Shown piece by piece: positions 34,990 through 45,819 of a stretch of DNA of 64,000 nt (the stretch's first letter is position 1; each line of letters starts with the position of its first letter). The position numbers were made by a program, and so were the translations under genes. The notes under the pieces were generated by a model. The model was not told where the DNA came from. It did no database searches and worked only from the letters and a program-made list of their open reading frames with translations. Source of the DNA: Clitopilus passeckerianus (taxonomy: Eukaryota > Basidiomycota > Agaricomycetes > Agaricales > Entolomataceae); assembly GCA_944990035.1 (NCBI GenBank), contig CALYLX010000026.1, forward strand, positions 124,001 to 188,000, read 5' to 3'.

Positions 34990-36967
34990 ATGGACGCCAG
35001 CACTGCACTGTTGGCATGCGTTGCCCTTGCTTTGGGCTTTGGAGCCTTCTGTGTTGGCACGCAAGCCTATCAAGCTTGGGAGGCTAGGTGGAAGGTCTGT
35101 CTTCACAACGTTTGCTCGATGGCACAATAAGCTCACATTCTAGGCAGCTTAGGAACATACGCGCTGTTGGTCAATCTGGTGTTTTGGTCTCGTACTTTGG
35201 AGCATCCAGGTACTTCAAAGATGCTCGCGGCATGATTCAGGAAGGTTATGAGAAGGTGCAACATAATTATCACACATGTCCTCTGTTCCCTTCTCAATAA
35301 CGATTCCAGTATAAAGGTAACGCATTCAAGATACCAACCATGGCCCGCTGGATTGTCGTCGTGAGTGGCCGGGACCGAGTAGAGGAACTACGAAGGGCCA
35401 CGATCGATCAGGTTTCTTTTCGGGCCGCTGTAAATGAGGTAGGATTTCCTGCCTTTGCCTCAAAAAATGGTTGTTTAACCTGCTCTTTGCTATAGTCAAT
35501 ACAGTTCAAATACACCCTCGGTCCAGAGATCGCTTTCGACCCGTATCATCGACGTCGTCCGAACGCCTCTCACTCGGAAAATTGGCATTCTCTTCCAAGA
35601 TATTCAAGATGAGATTGCTGTAGGATTGTCGGAGCATATGCCCGCTACTGAGAGTAAGACCCTCTTGCAAACACAGGTATTTCTCTGACAAGCTAAATTC
35701 CATTTCCTTAGACCGGTCGAAAATTTGCGTTCTTCCTGCACTCATGCAAATTACCTGCAGGACCAGTAATCGACTCTTTGTTGGACTGTCTCTATGTTCG
35801 TATCATCTGCCCTCTCCTATGACGCATCAATTGACTGTTTTAGGCCGGAACGAGGAATACCGAAAACTCAACATCAACTTGACTGTTCACGCAGTGAAGA
35901 CGGGCAGCATCATTGGTCTTTTCCCGGATCTACTACGACCGTGAGTTTCCACATCACCACCTATCTTAGCTAGTGTGAAAACTCTCCCTTATAGGCTCGT
36001 TGCTCGATGCTTGACAGACATCTCAAAAAGCATTGACGAAGGACTTAAGCACCTCGGGCCCATGATCCAAGAGCGGTTGGAAAAGGACGCAAAATACGGC
36101 ACGAAGTGGGAAGGCAGACCTGTAAGTCCTTTGAACATTCATGAAGAACTCAAAGCATTGGACTGATCTTGTTTGGATATTTCCAGAACGACCTGATTAG
36201 CTGGCTCTTAGAATCGGCTCAAGGTCCTCAAAGAGACATTCGGAATCTTGCACTTAGGGTGCTTACGGTCAATTTTGGTGCGATCCATACTACCTCGATG
36301 GTATAGTCCCTGTTCTGATCCTATCTGCGCCAATTACTCACGGAGAACGCTGTTCCATCTTACCACAGACGTTTACACAAGTCCTCTTCGACCTTGCCAT
36401 GCATCCCGAATACATTCCGGACCTCCGGGGGGAGATCGAGGCTGTCATCCAAAGTGAAGGGCTGACGAAGACTTCGTTACTGAAGCTGGTCAAGGTCGAT
36501 AGCTTCATCAAGGAATCCCGGCGGTTTGGAGGAATTGGAGCGCGTAAGGACCTCCGTCGAGGTGCGCCATCTTGATATTGCTGCTTATTCTCGGGTGTAC
36601 TAAGCACTTTTCTCGTAGAGCTACTATAGTGACCCTAACACCTTCGATGGTATCGGTTCCTCAAGATGGGCAGTTTAACAAGCATTCCATGGTTACCCTC
36701 GAACAGATTACATCGTTTTCGGACATGGCCGTCATGCTTGGTGAGGCTTTCCATCTCTTGCCACTTTGTGCCAAATTACTGAGATTGTCCCATAGCCCGG
36801 GGCGTTTCTTCGCTGTCAACGAGATGAAGGCCCTCATTGCACATATGTTGCTGAATTACGATATTATGTTGGACCCAGAAGCTCGCCCGTTCAAGAATCT
36901 TTGGATGAACCATAACGCTGTGCCAGATCCTATGGCCAGCCTTCTCATTCGTAAACGAGCGTTGTAG
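34990..36967 (+). pseudogene. cytochrome P450 (CYP5144-like), frame broken in several places
   Basis: The N-terminal anchor (STALLACVALALGFGAFCVG) and exons 34990-35094, 35148-35255 and 35310-35438 are intact. Exon 4 begins at 35496, but between FKYTLGPEIAFDPYH and VVRTPLTRKIGILF (about 35547-35551) the frame shifts. Downstream blocks are well conserved: ITCRTSNRLFVGL, NDLISWLLESAQG, AIHTTSM, the ExxR helix in DSFIKESRRFGG, and the heme-binding loop FGHGRHACPG split by the intron 36741-36795. Between about 36540 and 36625 a block equivalent to roughly 20-30 residues is missing, and further frame changes occur at 36650-36710. The gene appears inactivated but not long dead. Sequencing errors could explain single shifts, not the deletion. 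Confidence 0.8.
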
Positions 36968-37197
36968 TCCAAGAAAGTGTATTTGTATAATAGTTGGGAA
37001 AGCCATTTTACCAATGAAACACCTTGATTTGAGTCTATGAGTTGATCCCAGGAACGACCAAGTGTATTTTTTCGACAAGTTCCTGAGCGGGGGGGCTTCG
37101 GGGATTTCTCGGACTACACCCCATATTTGTTTGCAGGCTCGGTTATAAACACCTCCAGGCTGTCCTCAACTGTCACGACTCCCGACCACGAAGGCCA

Positions 37198-38021
37198 ATG
37201 CTTGGTATGTATAGCCGTATTCTGAAGCATTCACTGTCTTATTGATGTGCCAATAGTTATTGGGCTCACAGGCGGTATTGCCACCGGGAAATCCTCAGTT
37301 TCCAAGCTCCTCAAGGAGAAAAAGATTCAGGTTGTCGACGCGGATGTGCTAGCTCGTGAAGTTGTGCTGCCTGGCACGCCCGCTCTGCAGAAGATTATCA
37401 AGGAGTTTGGAGAGGATGTTTTACTAGAGAATGGGACCTTGGACCGGAAGAAGTTGGGGAATATCATCTTCAATGATGAAGCTAAGCGGAAGAAGCTGAA
37501 CTCCATCGTCCATCCTGCTGTTCGGTGGGCCATGCTCAACAAAGTCATGGAGCTCTGGGTGAACAGCGAGAAATATGTCGTCCTTGACATTCCTCTGCTC
37601 GTTGAGAGCAAGCTGTGGCGATGGATGGGTTTGGTGGCCGTGGTCTACTGGTACGCTTCACCCTTTCAAACTCTTGACATCCGTCGCTGACTTCTTTCGC
37701 AGTTCCCCTGAACTACAACTCCAACGGCTAATAGCTCGGGATAACTCAACAGAGGAGGAAGCTCGTTCACGACTCAACTCTCAGCTTCCCATTGCTGACA
37801 AAATACCCTACGCCGACATCGTCATTGACAACTCTGGTTCCCCACAAGACCTGAGCACTCAGGTTGACGCATTTGTTGCAAAAGTGGAGAAGGGTCTTGG
37901 GCCCATGTGGTGGATTGGCTACATGCTACCTCCGCTAGCCTTCCTATCTGCCTTATGGACTATTCTTATTCGGAACATTTGGACTTCTCGCGAGAAGACC
38001 GCCTCGAAGAAAAGGGACTGA
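37198..38021 (+). CDS. CAB5: dephospho-CoA kinase, membrane-anchored
   Basis: Exons 37198-37204 (7 bases), 37257-37650 and 37703-38021 give about 239 residues. The enzyme phosphorylates dephospho-CoA with ATP in the last step of coenzyme A synthesis. The P-loop GGIATGKS is at residues 8-15, followed by VVDADVLAREVV, FNDEAKRKKLNSIVHPAV, YVVLDIPLLVES, QLQRLIARDNSTEEEARSRL and IVIDNSGS, the usual motif order. A C-terminal hydrophobic helix (PPLAFLSALWTILI) then a basic tail suggests anchoring to a membrane, as in yeast Cab5 and eukaryotic homologues. The ATG lies in a 7-base exon; without it the open frame would need a GTG start at 37247. Confidence 0.93.
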
Positions 38022-38395
38022 GTGCCGTGTAATTTATTGCTGTATGGACCTCTTGCTTCTCATACCTAGTTAGTTTTGCTCATCTCTTCCTAATTGTGAA
38101 CGCAGATTGTACTCTACTATATTATCGTCAAATGTCACTCGGTTTCGTTGCCTGCCCAGTTCGCCGTTGGATCCTGACTCAGAGACCAAATCAAAGCATA
38201 ATCGACAGCGACATGAGGTTTAAACTCTCTCTCATTTGAGGGAACCACTGATAAATAACTTTTGGCCACCTTCCCTGAAGCTCTCCAGCTTCTCAGAGAT
38301 CTCAAGATCTGTCTAAAATAACATTAAAGCCAGGACTTCTTCTCGCGCCCCAGCTACGATTGTTGTGGGCCCACCTTTCATCGACTTGTTCAAAC
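38022..38395. other. intergenic, no gene seen
   Basis: It holds the end of the kinase gene and the promoter of the next gene. Nothing else is recognised. Confidence 0.35.
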
Positions 38396-39852
38396 ATGTC
38401 GGCAAGAACGAAACCTTCTTCTGCTGCAGGCCAGGAGGCGGACGAGTTGCTGATTGTTGACGAAAAGGACCTTGTTCAACCCTTCAAGCTCCACCTCAAC
38501 GCCGCGAAATCCGACTTCGAAGCTCAGCAAACGTGGGCTTCAGAACAGCGTGTTCTTGTAAGTCAAGTCGCATCAACTTATATGGCTTCGCTAAAGAATT
38601 TCATTTAGCCCTGCGACGCTTGCAAAACTCAAAGCAGCAGCAGATCCTGCGTCCCCGAAGGCAACGGTATTCGCTGTGAACGGTGCATGAATCAACATCA
38701 GCGATGCTCCTGGACTAGGCAATACCAGACTGAGTATGCAGCTGCAAAGATGGGGTTGGCCATGGAAAAGGCTTTCTTGCTCTTTGACAAGTATGGTACG
38801 TATAAGAAGAAACCGAAAGGTAGGATTGACCCCTTTGCTGCGCCGATACAATATCTGATGAAATTCACAGGTAATACAATGGGCAAGCGCACTCCGCCAT
38901 CCGAGCAAGAAACGCCTATGCCTGACAACATCAGCGCCATCGACTCGGTGAAGCAAGAGCACTTTGAGCGGGACCTAGGGTCCGAAGGATTGCAATATCC
39001 AAATCTTATTCGCCAGCCACCACAGTCCACCCCTCCGCCAACCACCTTCTCGAATCTTAAGGCATCCAGACCTTTGACCAAGCGTTCTTCGCTCTCCGTG
39101 GTGTCCTCTTCAACCATCAGCGAAGATGTAGCGGGAACAAACATTGAAGCTGACTTAGTTCAGCATGTCAGCCCCTTCCAAATGTTACCAGTAACGGACG
39201 AAGGAGAGAAGGCTAATGCCGAAAACAAGACCGTTCCTGCTACCACGGCAGGAGGAGAGCCTGCCTCCGCTGCTTCTGAACACCACACCACATCTGCAAA
39301 GCGAGCCCATATCTCGAGCGTCGGAGAATATCGAGAAGAGATCAGGACCCTCAAGTTTGAAAACCAGGGATTGAGGATGCAGAGCGTTGGCTACCAGAAG
39401 GATATTCAGGACCTAAAGGACGAGAGGGATAGACTCCTTACCGAAAATGATCGCATCCTTCATCGCCTCGAGCAAAATAGCGGTCAGTCATTTGGTCCTC
39501 TGACCTGAGCCCTCGCGTGTCTTACCTTCTCGATTCAGCTGTTCTTAGATTTCTTCGGGCTCGTGAGCGAAGCCACATGCGCTTGACTGCTCGTATCAGT
39601 CAAGTCGAACTGCTTCTCCGCACAACAGGTAGAAATCGTGGTCGTGAGGCCCGCGCGGAGTACCATGGACGCCAAACCCGGATTTCGAGGAGGAGGCTGT
39701 TACGGCTAGCCAAAACGGAGCTTTCTGCTTGCCTTGCAGAGGACATGTCTTCAAGGCTGGCTTTTCCCAACCTTTGGAACCCGTTCCAGGGAGCTGCGAT
39801 GGCTATTGAAGCAGGAGATGTATTGATGGGAGATGATAGCCTCAGCGCTTGA
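38396..39852 (+). CDS. Cys-cluster and coiled-coil protein, possible transcription factor
   Basis: Exons 38396-38557, 38609-38819, 38871-39482 and 39539-39852 give about 432 residues. A Cys cluster spans an intron junction: CDACKTQSSSRSC, then RCERCMNQHQRCSW. It resembles the fungal Zn2Cys6 pattern but with non-standard spacing. The middle is polar and Ser/Pro-rich. Near the C-terminus a helix of about 50 residues (EYREEIRTLKFENQGLRM, LKDERDRLLTENDRILHRLE) has a clear heptad pattern and may dimerise. The 51-base intron at 38820-38870 has no stop and keeps the frame, so retention would insert 17 residues. DNA binding is plausible but unproven. Confidence 0.7.
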
Positions 39853-40240
39853 TTTGGCATTGTCGATGCTCTTCCCACAATTTTCAAAGTTCTGAAGCTC
39901 GTAATTTACTCGTAGGGATGTAGCGTCCTTTTGTAACGCTGTAAAGCTGTAGCAATCGTTTCGTCGGAGGAACTCTTAAGCATCAAATACCTCTCGGGGT
40001 CGTAAGGTCTTAAGGTGTATAGTCACGCTGCTGTCACCAATGTCGCCATGGAACGCCTGCAACAAGCCATGGAGTGTTCCAGCAGGTTTGCGCGCCCATC
40101 AGCCGTCCGTCATGGATGGATCGTGGGAGTGTCTGTCACCCCAGGACGACAGTGCCATTGACCTATTAGGCACCCGCACCGATGTTCTCGGAAACGCCTT
40201 TCAACAACGTCCTCACCACTGACTCAATAGCTTCTTCTGC

Positions 40241-42533
40241 ATGGCGGCTGACGTATTTCCCTTTCACCCCATTACCGATAACTTCGAACTCAAGAAGGAA
40301 CTGAAGCCTGTTCGTACGATCACCCTCCTGCGAAGCCAGATTAAACCAAGCGAAGTGAAAATCTTCTGTTCGTTCATCACACATTCAGCGGCTTCCAGCT
40401 TCCTTGACACTGATTCTCGCTCCCATGGGTATAGATAACCCATCTTATGTCTTGATTCAACGTGCACGACGGAAGAAGTGGCGTTTACAACGCCCATTAC
40501 TCTGCGATCTCAGTAGATTCTTTGAGGTCCTTCCCTTGGAGCTCTTCTATGAGGCAACTAAACCCAAGGTCTGACGTGGGACAATTGACTGACCAATCCG
40601 AGAGCAGATATGCAAGCACCTGCACCCCGTGGACCTATATCATCTGACTAAAACCTCAAAATATCTGCGATATATTTTAGCACCTGAACAATGTCACCAG
40701 TTGTGGGTCTACATTTACGACCAGGCCCCATCTATTCCTTCTTGGCCAGCTGGTATATGTCCACTGAGATGGACAAACCTTCTTTTTTCCCCTCCGACTT
40801 GCCAGGTCAGTTAGGTAGGATTCAAGTCAAGTGTCGTTCAGCGTTGAGTTAGAGCGTAGGATACTTCTGCTTGCGGAGGGCTAGCCCTATCATCCATTCG
40901 TTTCACGGTTCCCATTCGGGTGTGTTACCAGTGCTATCAAAGGTCAGTTCCAGTTGGGTCTGGGCTTCCAAACAGTTAATACTTTCACTTTTCAGGAGAT
41001 GGGCTCCCTCTAAACTCGAACCACCTCAACTTATTAAAGTTATGGAACCTGTTAAACGAGTCGGTACGAATAAATCAAAGGTCTTTTATCACAGGCTGAG
41101 ATGCTTGTACACTTTGCAGCTGGCAAGAAACAGCAAATATTGGAAATGCAGCTTATACACGACATGAATGAGCACTGGGAGAACCCACCGTCCCGTACAC
41201 GGGACTTCGAAGGTTTTCCAAAGGATCTGTTCGGGTCAGTCATTAGGGTAAGCTTGACCAGAATTCCGCCGTATTTCATTCGGGTAAAAGGTGTCTCCAC
41301 TCAATAAAGCCGATGAACGATGCAAGGTGCTGGCAGCAAGAAGATCATAGAACAGCTCTTCAACAAGAGTATATGTACCTCCACTGCAATATTGAAGCCT
41401 AGTACGTCCCTAAGAAAATGTTCTGCTCCCAAGGAGCCTTTCTGAATCGCTTTCTCGGAAGTTTCAAACGTCGGTTGAAAAATCGCGGCTTTGATAAACT
41501 AGGTCTTCATAAACTTCATTTTTCCTCCCTTACCCTTAGAATCCAATACGGGCTTGATGTGAGGCCACCTATCAAGCATCCAAGACGAAGTGAGCTTCAG
41601 GCTAGAAGTATATATCGCTATCCTACTCCTAGGCTGACCAAAATTTCATAGCCTGGCCATCTGTGTTGGCGACTTTGCGGCCTATGCTCGCCACCATCTC
41701 TGCCGAGAAAGCGGAGACTGCGGAAGCGTCTCGACGATCTCTAATCAAGAGAATATATGCAAACATGTGCGACAAGCGTTTCTACAGCCACGAAGACAAG
41801 ATGGACTACACTGGACATCTGTCCGACTTCTTCCCATTTGCTCACCGACGCGCTGTCGTGAACCAGCGAATTGCGGAGGAAATTGAAGGGTACGAGAAGC
41901 AACAGGACCATTATGGACTACCCAGAACCAAAGCGTCAGAAGAGCAGTTTTTTGCGTTTGTATCAGCAACAGCGCAAAAATACAAGATCAGCTTGGAGTT
42001 CAATAAATGTCCGACCTCTCTTACCTGCGCATTCCAGTGTATACCATGCTCTGAACGAAGTGATGCACCACAATTTCTGTTCGGAGCAGAAGAGACCGCC
42101 AATCATGCAGATTGTCCCGACTCAACTTTGGGGCCTTTCATCCTTAACTTAAGAGCGCAGGATGCGATCCTTGCTGTTCTGGAAGAAGCACCAGATAACC
42201 ACTCGGATCATGGTCTGATCACTGAAAGTACCATGGATAAAATGGGCAAGTCGTTGGTGTGTACCAACTGTCACCCTGGGCAAGGCGAAGCCGATGGAGA
42301 CTACGAAAACATATCCAAGAAGGGCTTGAGGTGGAGAGATTGTGTGAGCAACTTTTTCAGTCACTCCAGGTTCAAGGTTACTAAGGCTAACTGGGCATCA
42401 CTATTCTTGTCACTATTACTTATAGATAGGCCATCACGTTGCAATGGAAAGGGATCCAAGCCACCACAAGGCTCGATTTAAATATGATGGTTGGATAGCG
42501 TTTCTAAACGAGCACTACGTACGCTCTAGATAA
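40241..42533 (+). CDS. F-box protein, tandem copy 1
   Basis: Ten exons join in frame: 40241-40367, 40435-40553, 40608-40805, 40860-40942, 40996-41063, 41120-41247, 41310-41401, 41462-41589, 41652-42343 and 42426-42533. They give about 580 residues. The F-box spans the exon 2/3 junction: FFEVLPLELFYE then ICKHLHPVDLYHLTKTSKYL. A Cys-containing segment (FTVPIRVCYQCYQR) follows, then charged helices and a large C-terminal exon with TCAFQCIPCSERSD and VCTNC. This matches mushroom F-box proteins, which would bind Skp1 and deliver unknown targets to an SCF ubiquitin ligase. The intron after exon 2 starts with GC (GCAACT), where copy 2 has GTAACT. The gene is open throughout. Confidence 0.82.
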
Positions 42534-42688
42534 AATGTAGAGAGTTATGGATTTGAAAGGAGCGTTACGCATTATGTCTGATTGAAGCTGCTGTGCCATG
42601 CCGGTAGACCTGTATCAGCAACTCAGACGCATCCCAGGGCTCACTGACATCCCCAAAAATGTGCAATAGATGGCATATTTCCCTTCTG

Positions 42689-43085
42689 ACACCTGAGGCA
42701 GGGGTTTGTATTTCAGCGCGAAATACAATTTACGTACAGAAATTACGTACATTGAGTACCCAAATCAGTATATTGCACCGAAATAGACAATTGTGTACTT
42801 TGAGTACGTACCAGTGTATATCCGGCAGATATAGATAATAGCATAGTCAGTGTATCTGAGCGTGAAATACACAAATGCTAAGGGAAGTTGCCATGCCAAC
42901 AAAATGTATTTCGAGAGGATATACACTGAGTATGCTATTGTCTATATCTGCTGTAAATACGATGGGATGTACTCAAAGTACGCAATTGTCTATTTCGGCA
43001 CAATATACCAATTCGGGTACTTAATGTATGTAATTTCGTACGTAAAATGTATTTCGCGCTGAAATACAATCCCTGCCTCAGGTGT
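42689..43085. mobile_element. 397-bp foldback MITE
   Basis: Almost the whole element is an inverted repeat. The left arm, beginning ACACCTGAGGCAGGG at 42689, pairs with the right arm ending CCCTGCCTCAGGTGT at 43085. Both arms share long blocks such as GTATTTCAGCGCGAAATACA, GCCGAAATAGACAATTG in near-identical form, and AGATATAGANAATAGCATA. Arms are about 180 bases with a loop of roughly 30 bases near 42870-42905. No coding capacity and no obvious target duplication. It sits exactly between the two F-box copies. Confidence 0.8.
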
Positions 43086-43160
43086 GATGTATCCATTCTA
43101 TAAGAACGCCATCAAGAATGATTAATGATCTCCCTGCTTGTCTTCGGCCCATGATGCATG

Positions 43161-45404
43161 ATGGCTGACCTACTTCCCTTCTACCCAATCTCTGACGAAA
43201 TTGAACTCGAGAAACAGCTGAAGCCCGTTCGTACAATAACCCTCCTACGGAGTCAGATTCCACCAAGCGAAGTGAAAATTCTCTGTTCGTTCAATGCCCT
43301 TTATGTGCACTCCAACAATCTATGGCGCTGAGCGCTGAACTCTGTTTCCGCTGGTACAGATAATCCATCTTACGTCACAATTCAACGAGAGTGAAGGAAG
43401 AACTGGCGTTCAAAAAGCCCTCTATTCTACGATCTCAGTGGATTCTTCGACATCCTCCCCTTGGATCTGTTCTATGAGGTAACTAAATCCGAGATCTACC
43501 TCAGGCCGGGAGAGCTGCCTGACTGGTTCGAGAACAGATTTGTAAACACTTTCACCCGGTGGACCTATACCACCTAACAAACACCTCGAAATATCTGCAG
43601 TATATCTTATCTCCCGGGGGATGTCGGGCGTTATGGGGTCACGTATACCACCAAGTTCCTTCTTTTCCTCGTTGGCCTCCCGATATGTGTCCGATGAAGT
43701 GGACGAACCTTCTATTTTGTCCTCTATTTTGCCAGGTCAGCTAGCATCCGCGCCTTGTGCCCTTCGGTATTGACGCTCAAGTGCAGGATGGATCTGCTTG
43801 CGAAGGGCTAGGCATATCATCGATCCGATTCACGGTTCCTATCAGAGTTTGTTACGAGTGCTATCAAAGGTCCGTTTCACTTGGATTTGGAGTTTCTACA
43901 GGCGGTCAACGCTCTGAATTCTCAGTAAATGGGCACCCTCAAACCCTGATACGTCTGAGAATAACGAAAACCAGGGAGGCGACCAGAATACCATGACCGG
44001 TAAGCATGGTACCAAGCGCTTCCGTCCGAGGCTAAAATTATCGCAATTCTGGCAGCCGACGTGGAACAGCAAATATTGGAGATTAAACTGATTCACGACA
44101 CGGGAAAGGACTGGGAGGAGGTGCCGTCGGTACTATGGGATTTTGAAGGGTACCCGTATGATCTGGCTACGTCCATTATTGAGGTGAGCCTGGTCCGATT
44201 CCAATTGCATGACTGGTACTGATATCGATTGAAGCCAATGAAGGCGCAAAAATGGTGGCATAAACAAAATTATCGAAAGGCTCTTGAACAAGAGTACAGA
44301 TACCTCGACAAAACGGTCGGGCGCTAGTATGTCATCGGGAACGTTCTATTAAGCACCTTTCTGACTTGCCCTTCGGAAGCTTCGAACGTCAGTTGATAAA
44401 ACGTGGGTTTGATAGACTAGATCTCCAAAAACTCCGCCTTGTAACCTCTGCGCCTTGGAGAAAGTACGGACTTGATGCGAGGCCACCTATCAAGCATCCG
44501 AGACGAAGTGAGCCCCAGGCTGGAAACTCATCCGGTTAGGTTGCTCCTGGACTGATCGAGATTTAATAGCTTGGCCTTCTATCTCAGAATCTTTGCAACA
44601 TAGACTAGCCTTGGTCTCTGCGGAGAAAGCAAAGACTGAGGAATCGTGGCGACGATGGCTGATTACGAGAATATACGAAAACATCTGCCGGAAGCGCTTC
44701 AGCACTGATAGAGACAAGAAGGGATACAACGGGCCTCTTTCTGATTTCTTCCCATTTGTTCATCGACGTCCTGTGATCAACCGGCGCATTGATGTGGAAG
44801 TGGAAGCATACGAGGGGAGACAAGGCTATCCTGTATTACCCAGAGGCGTAGTGTCAGAATGGCGGTTTTTTGCATTTATATCTGCTACCGTGCAGAGATA
44901 CAAGATAAGCACGGAGCTTAACAGGTGGCCGACATCTCTCACTTGCGTATTTCAGTGCATATCATGCTCTGAACGAAGCAGTTCTGCGCCACAGTTCCTG
45001 TTCGGAGCGAAGGAGATCGCGAACCACACAGATTGTCCTGGGTCGTCTGTTGGACCTTTCGTCGTCAACTGGAGAGCGCAGGACGCAATGGTCTCTCTTA
45101 TGGAAGAAGGGTGGGATGACTACCGGGGGCAAGGGCTTGTCCCGAGGAGTACCATGGATAAAGTGGGGAAGTCGTTGGTGTGCAAGAACTGCCAGTCCAG
45201 GAACAGCGAAGATTATGACAATTATAATGAATACGACAAGAGGGGGATGAGTTGGGAAGATTGTGTGAGTGTCTCTCCGAATTACTTCAAGCTCTAAGAC
45301 CGCCAAATATTAACTGAATTTCACGATCATAGGTCATGCATCACGTCTCCATGGAAAGGGATCCAGGCCACGAGAAGGCCCGATTTTGTTTAATATCTGT
45401 ATAG
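43161..45404 (+). pseudogene. F-box protein, tandem copy 2, with an early stop
   Basis: It has the same ten-exon plan as copy 1, with most exon lengths identical: 43161-43284, 43360-43478, 43538-43735, 43787-43869, 43926-43999, 44056-44183, 44235-44326, 44380-44507, 44570-45264 and 45333-45404. F-box, middle and Cys-rich C-terminal region are all conserved (FDILPLDLFYE, FTVPIRVCYECYQ, FQCISCSERSSS). Exon 2 carries an in-frame TGA at 43392-43394 where copy 1 reads CGA, ahead of the F-box, so only about 50 residues can be made from the first ATG. Everything after it stays open, so the loss is recent, or translation starts downstream, or the base is an error. Confidence 0.75.
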
Positions 45405-45819
45405 GACTATGGAATTAAAGACAAACAGAGAAATGCCTATTTTCCGTTGAATTTAAAGAGCATTATGTCCGATTTGAGGTGCTGTGCCATGGCTTGCGTG
45501 TCTTGATCAAAGTCGAGTCAGTCGCGACGTGGCCTTGCCATGGACACGTAGCCCAACGCAATAGTCGCTCTCTCTTCCGGCACATGTACATGCTGCGCCG
45601 TAGGATTCCTTCAGTTCCTTATAAGATTGCAGCCTCAACATGATAATTCAGGTTCAAGAGAGCCGGGCTTCCTCGCAGGGTCGACGTGGCCATATGCATG
45701 CCGTACCTGATATGACGTTAAAATATTTGTGCTTGTTTTGTTTTTGATGAGATAACCGTAAATGGAATCCCACCGCTTTTAAATATTGCAACGTCCAAAC
45801 TCTGCTTCAATCCACGACG
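45405..45819. promoter_or_regulatory. upstream region of the HSF gene
   Basis: 415 bases before the HSF start codon. A TATA-like AT-rich stretch (TTAAATATTG) lies about 40 bases upstream. Positional inference only. Confidence 0.35.
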
